This document shows positions 52,386 to 64,000 of a DNA stretch of 64,000 nt, piece after piece; within the stretch, counting starts at the first letter, position 1, and every line of letters begins with the position of its first letter. Source of the stretch: Saxidomus purpurata. Taxonomy: Eukaryota; Mollusca; Bivalvia; Venerida; Veneridae. The stretch lies in assembly GCA_022818135.1 (NCBI GenBank), contig JAFMSR010000019.1, positions 28,092,993 through 28,156,992 of the forward strand. Direction: 5' to 3'. Position numbers and translations under genes: made by a program. Below the pieces are notes generated by a model that made no database searches, had not been told where the DNA came from, and was given only the letters and a program-made list of their open reading frames with translations.

Positions 52386-52588
52386 TGAATGTTGCACAAT
52401 AAGAATGATATAAAAGTTGTTCTAGAAAGTGCGGACGACCAGTCGACAGTCGTGTAGAACGTTAGCCTAAGCATAAGCGTGTATATTTAAAGTATTGCCC
52501 AAAGATCGGACTGAATTATGCAAGAACTATTGAAATCTGAAAATTTCTGGTGGAGTACCCCGTACATTCGCAAATTTCTTTGTTATTA

Positions 52589-53893
52589 TACCCCCAAAAC
52601 GAAGTTTAGGGGGGTATATAGGAGTCACCCGGTGGTTGGTCGGTCGGTCGGTCGGGCGGTCGGTCGGTCGGTCTGTTGCATTTTCCTTGTCCGGAGCATA
52701 ACTTGAAAACTACTTGTTGGAATTCAATACAACTTCATACAATGATCAAGTACATTGAGAGGAAGTGCAGTGCACAAGAACTATAACTCCATCTTGACTA
52801 ATTACAGAGTTATTGCCCTTTGTTACTTTTCCTTGTCCGGAGCATAACTTGAAAACTACTAGTTGGAATTCAATACAACTTCATACAATGGTCAAGCACA
52901 TTGAGAGGAAGTACAGTGCACAAGAACTATAACTCCATCTTGACTAATTACAGAGTTATTGCCCTTTGTTACTTTTCCTTGTCCGGAGCATAACTTGAAA
53001 ACTACTGGTTGGAATTCAATACAACTTCATACAATGGTCAAGCACATTGAGAGAAAGTGCAGTGCACAAGAACCATAACTCCATCTTGACTAATTACAGA
53101 GTTATTGCCCTTTGTTACTTTTCCTTGTCCGGAGCATAACTTGAAAACTACAAGTTGGAATTCAAAACAATTTTATACAATGATGAAGCACAATGAGAGA
53201 AAGTGCAGTGTACAAGAACCATAACTCTATCTAGAATATTTTCAGAGTTATTGCCCTTTGTTATTTTTTCTTCTCCAGAGCATTACTTGAAAACTACTGG
53301 TTGGAATTCAATATAACCTCATACAATGGTCAAGTACATTGAGAGGAAGTGCAGTGCACAAGAACCATAACTCCATCTTGACTCATTACAGAGTTATTGC
53401 CCTTTGTTACTTTTCCTTGTCCGGAGCATAATTCGAAAAATACTAGTTGGAATTCAAAACAACTTCATACAATGGTCAAGCACAATGAGAGGAAGTGCAG
53501 TGCACAGGAACCATAACTCAATCTTGACTCATTACAGAGTTATTGCCCTTTGTTACTTTTCCTTGTCCGGAGCATTATTCGAAAACTTCTGGTTGGAATT
53601 CAATACAACTTCATAAAATGGTCAAGCACAATGACAGGAAGTGCAGTGCGAAAGAACAATAACTCTATCTTGACTCATTTCAGAGTTATTGCCCTTTGTT
53701 ACGTTTACTTGTCCGGAGCATTATTTGAAAACTACTGGTTGGAATTCAATACAACTTCATACAATGGTCAAGCACAATGAGAGGAAGTGCAGTGTACAAG
53801 AACCATAACTCTATCTTGACAAATTACATAGTTATTGCCAAGAACAATATCTCTTTTTAGTTTGTTTGCAAGGTATTCTGTTTTTTGGGGGTA
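52589..53893. mobile_element. non-autonomous element with TACCCCC/GGGGGTA ends and internal tandem repeats
   Basis: The left end is TACCCCCAAAAC and the right end is GTTTTTTGGGGGTA, inverted repeats flanked by TTA on both sides (a possible 3-bp duplication). After the left end come a hairpin (AAACGAAGTTTAGGGGGG), a GGTC/GGTCG tract (52636-52675) and about eight tandem units of roughly 146 bp. The pattern of a (GGTC)n tract followed by 'ttgtccggagcataacttg' is common in bivalve genomes from memory. Confidence 0.65.
52680..53845. repeat. about eight tandem units of 146 bp
   Basis: Units recur at 'ttattgccctttgttac' (near 52812, 52957, 53103, 53248, 53396, 53541, 53688), each with 'ccttgtccggagcat', 'gttggaattcaata', 'aatggtcaagcacat' and 'aagtgcagtgcacaagaac'. 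Later units are slightly more diverged. The open frames at 53404-53780 are reading frames within the repeat. Confidence 0.9.
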
Positions 53894-54397
53894 TTAATCA
53901 CATTTAGTGATAGCTCTAGTATTGAAATTAAAGTTGCAACCGTTACTTTCGTTTCACTGATTTCCCCCGAAATATGGGACTGTCCGGATAGCCTTTGCGT
54001 TTTCAATATTATACATTCAGAAAATGAAAACAACTTTACTTATGGCGTAAACGATAAAAGATATATTTTTGATATAATGAATACTTTATAACAAATTTTA
54101 TCTTCGCACTGTTGTCGCTGAGAACGTATGGTATGTACGTGTAGCCTGTTGTCCAATCATAAATCACAGCTTTAACAGGAAAGGTAACAAAAGTGAAACA
54201 TAACAAAATATTTCATGCAACATCTTATCATAACAATGTCTTTATACAAGTAACCGTAGTCTACTGCTCACAGTAGCACAACATTTAGATAACATTATGA
54301 AAATAGTTTATATTCAAATATTATTTCACAGGTTTCAAATCAGTTTAGGTGATGTGTTCAATTTTAAAGACATGCGTATACGGTCAACAAAGTATCG

Positions 54398-62549
<8,152 letters not shown>

Positions 62550-64000
62550 CTGCGATGAGACAAATAAAAACGCTTACGTCAGTCGCATTAATTGCAGTTA
62601 CTTTATAATTAATTGTCAGATTGTTAACTAAACGTAACTCAATTTGAGACAAAAACATCAGCTAACATCAGTCGCATTGCTCTCAAATACTGTATAATTA
62701 CTTACCAGGGCTGACTTACGCGAAACGTTCACCTTATTTTAAGTTATAATGGCCTTTATTGTGGTGCTAAGGTGGCGACACTATTACAGTAACTCAAATC
62801 TCATCTTATCAACGCCGTAGTGATACCGTAACTTACGACGTCGTAAGTAGATAAGGCCAGCCTGTGTAATACATACGCTCTAATATTGTCATATTGACAG
62901 TAATCCAACATAAATATATACACAAGAACAGTTGACGTGCATTAATGTTTTTCAGCAAGTCTGGCTGGTCTAAAGATTGCACCTTCGAATTTTAGCACCC
63001 CCTTCCCCTGTCCCGCAGGTGACAATCGTATGACTATTCGAATGTAAGTCTGTTTGCCGGGATGTAAATACTGTTGTGACGTAAAATAATAACTTTACTG
63101 TAAAATGGTAAATATCATTTGATTATACATTATGTGATGTTTAAACAAAACTGTATGTCTGCCAGTCCGTCCGTCTATACATAGCCTATACCGGTAAATA
63201 TTTCTGTTCACCTGTGCATTGTGTAATTGTCGAGTTGATTCCATTATTGTCGGGTTAAAATTGTATTGTTAGGTAAAACAGTGTATAAAAAGGTAGAAGG
63301 GATCATAGGAAGACTAAATAGATAAACTTATCACACCCTTTACATATTATGTTGTCCTTACGTCCGTCAAGATGCATAAACTCAAGTGTCATGTTTGTCC
63401 TACAGACAAAACAGTGGCAATTGCATTGTATCGAAGGCTGGAACTGACGAAAAGTTCACGAATGATTCAACATTCCTGGCCTTATCTTGAAGCTGAAAGC
63501 GATGGTGAGATTTTGCCTTTTTCTTATCGCATTTCTATATTATAGAATGCATCTAGGACAAAGCAAATCTTTTGTTAAAAATGCAAAGGCCGGGCTGAAC
63601 GTAGTATACACGTTTTGTTGATATATCCGCTTTATTCGGCGAAGGGCTGCAACAACTATATCTTAAATAAATCCCGGACAGCTATTCTCGAAATGAGCCA
63701 TGTACAAGGTGACCGTACTATCTTTATGCAATGATGACAGTCACGTTTTAAAAATGCGGAAATATTTCCTTAACCACATCCATCTTTCAATTTCGAAATG
63801 GAAAAGTGAAACTACATTTACTGATATTCGGTGTCAAACTTAAACATGTATTACTAAATGAATCTGAAAGGAAAAAATACATTTTCCCTCAAGTATTTAA
63901 CAAAAGTTACAATGATGTTAAGGGGTCGATTTTGGCACCTTAAGTTAAGGTAAGAATTAGGGTATTACTGTAATGTACGAAGCTTTGAAGTAAGATGACC
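62550..64000 (-). other. intron 1 of gene 4 (to window edge)
   Basis: Paralogous to 46219-48000 (intron 1 of gene 3), with the same palindrome near 62833 and collinear blocks to about 63790. No gene seen. Exon 1 of gene 4 is expected beyond 64000. Confidence 0.7.

Larger units (their letters stand above)
50955..54397. other. intergenic region between cathepsin L genes 3 and 4
   Basis: The first 200 bp is conserved upstream promoter sequence. From 51200 to 52150 I see no gene or clear repeat. A foldback element (52179-52385) and a composite tandem-repeat element (52589-53893) follow. 54090-54397 is the 3' flank of gene 4, paralogous to the 3' flank of gene 2. Confidence 0.6.

Noticed and set aside
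52680..53845. CRISPR-like array
   Set aside because: The units are contiguous 146-bp tandem repeats without unique spacers, in a eukaryotic genome.

Overview
This is a eukaryotic nuclear window. It is AT-rich, its genes are split by introns with GT-AG splice sites, and it is dense in tRNA-derived SINE-like elements, MITEs, minisatellites and dispersed repeats of the kind common in bivalve genomes. A marine bivalve mollusc is the likely source. This rests on the repeat landscape and the style of the cathepsin L family, not on a diagnostic marker.

Left part (1-9900, + strand): the last 40 codons of one gene (1-120), then a paralogue of it (exons 2579-3253 and 7622-9900). The paralogue encodes a large multi-pass membrane protein of a family I do not recognise. 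Its second exon is interrupted by a 404-bp palindromic MITE (8321-8724) flanked by a 6-bp target duplication. The first intron holds a decayed DEDDh-exonuclease pseudogene (about 4675-5475, minus) and repeats. The interval 9901-16014 has no gene I can support.

Right part (15.8-64.0 kb, minus strand): a tandem array of cathepsin L-type cysteine protease genes, each with eight coding exons at the same positions and nearly the same lengths (146/106/147/124/101/161/111/100 bp). Gene 1 (16015-22559) and gene 2 (28257-34803) are intact, 331 codons each. Gene 3 (39303-49067) is a pseudogene: exons 1-3 are intact and later exons carry frameshifts, a stop and a degraded last exon. An extra exon-8 relic lies at 38506-38610. 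Gene 4 (54398-62549 and beyond) is intact for exons 2-8; exon 1 is outside the window. Introns and flanks are paralogous too, so whole gene units were duplicated. Genes 1-3 share a layout of a TATA-like box, a very short predicted leader exon, and an intron ending exactly at the ATG.

The most unusual structures: (a) after exon 5 the exon-intron boundary itself has been amplified as a 24-bp (8-codon) minisatellite whose unit junctions recreate a 5' splice site (GTAAGT); it is in frame in gene 4, about 34 units long in gene 2 and decayed in gene 3; (b) the boundary after exon 6 is also tandemly duplicated with its donor; (c) the MITE in the membrane-protein exon begins TGT and ends ACA followed by G, so a GT...AG intron made of the element would restore the reading frame with just two extra codons, as an introner would; (d) gene 3 keeps an intact signal peptide and I29 propeptide, which could make it a propeptide-only inhibitor gene.
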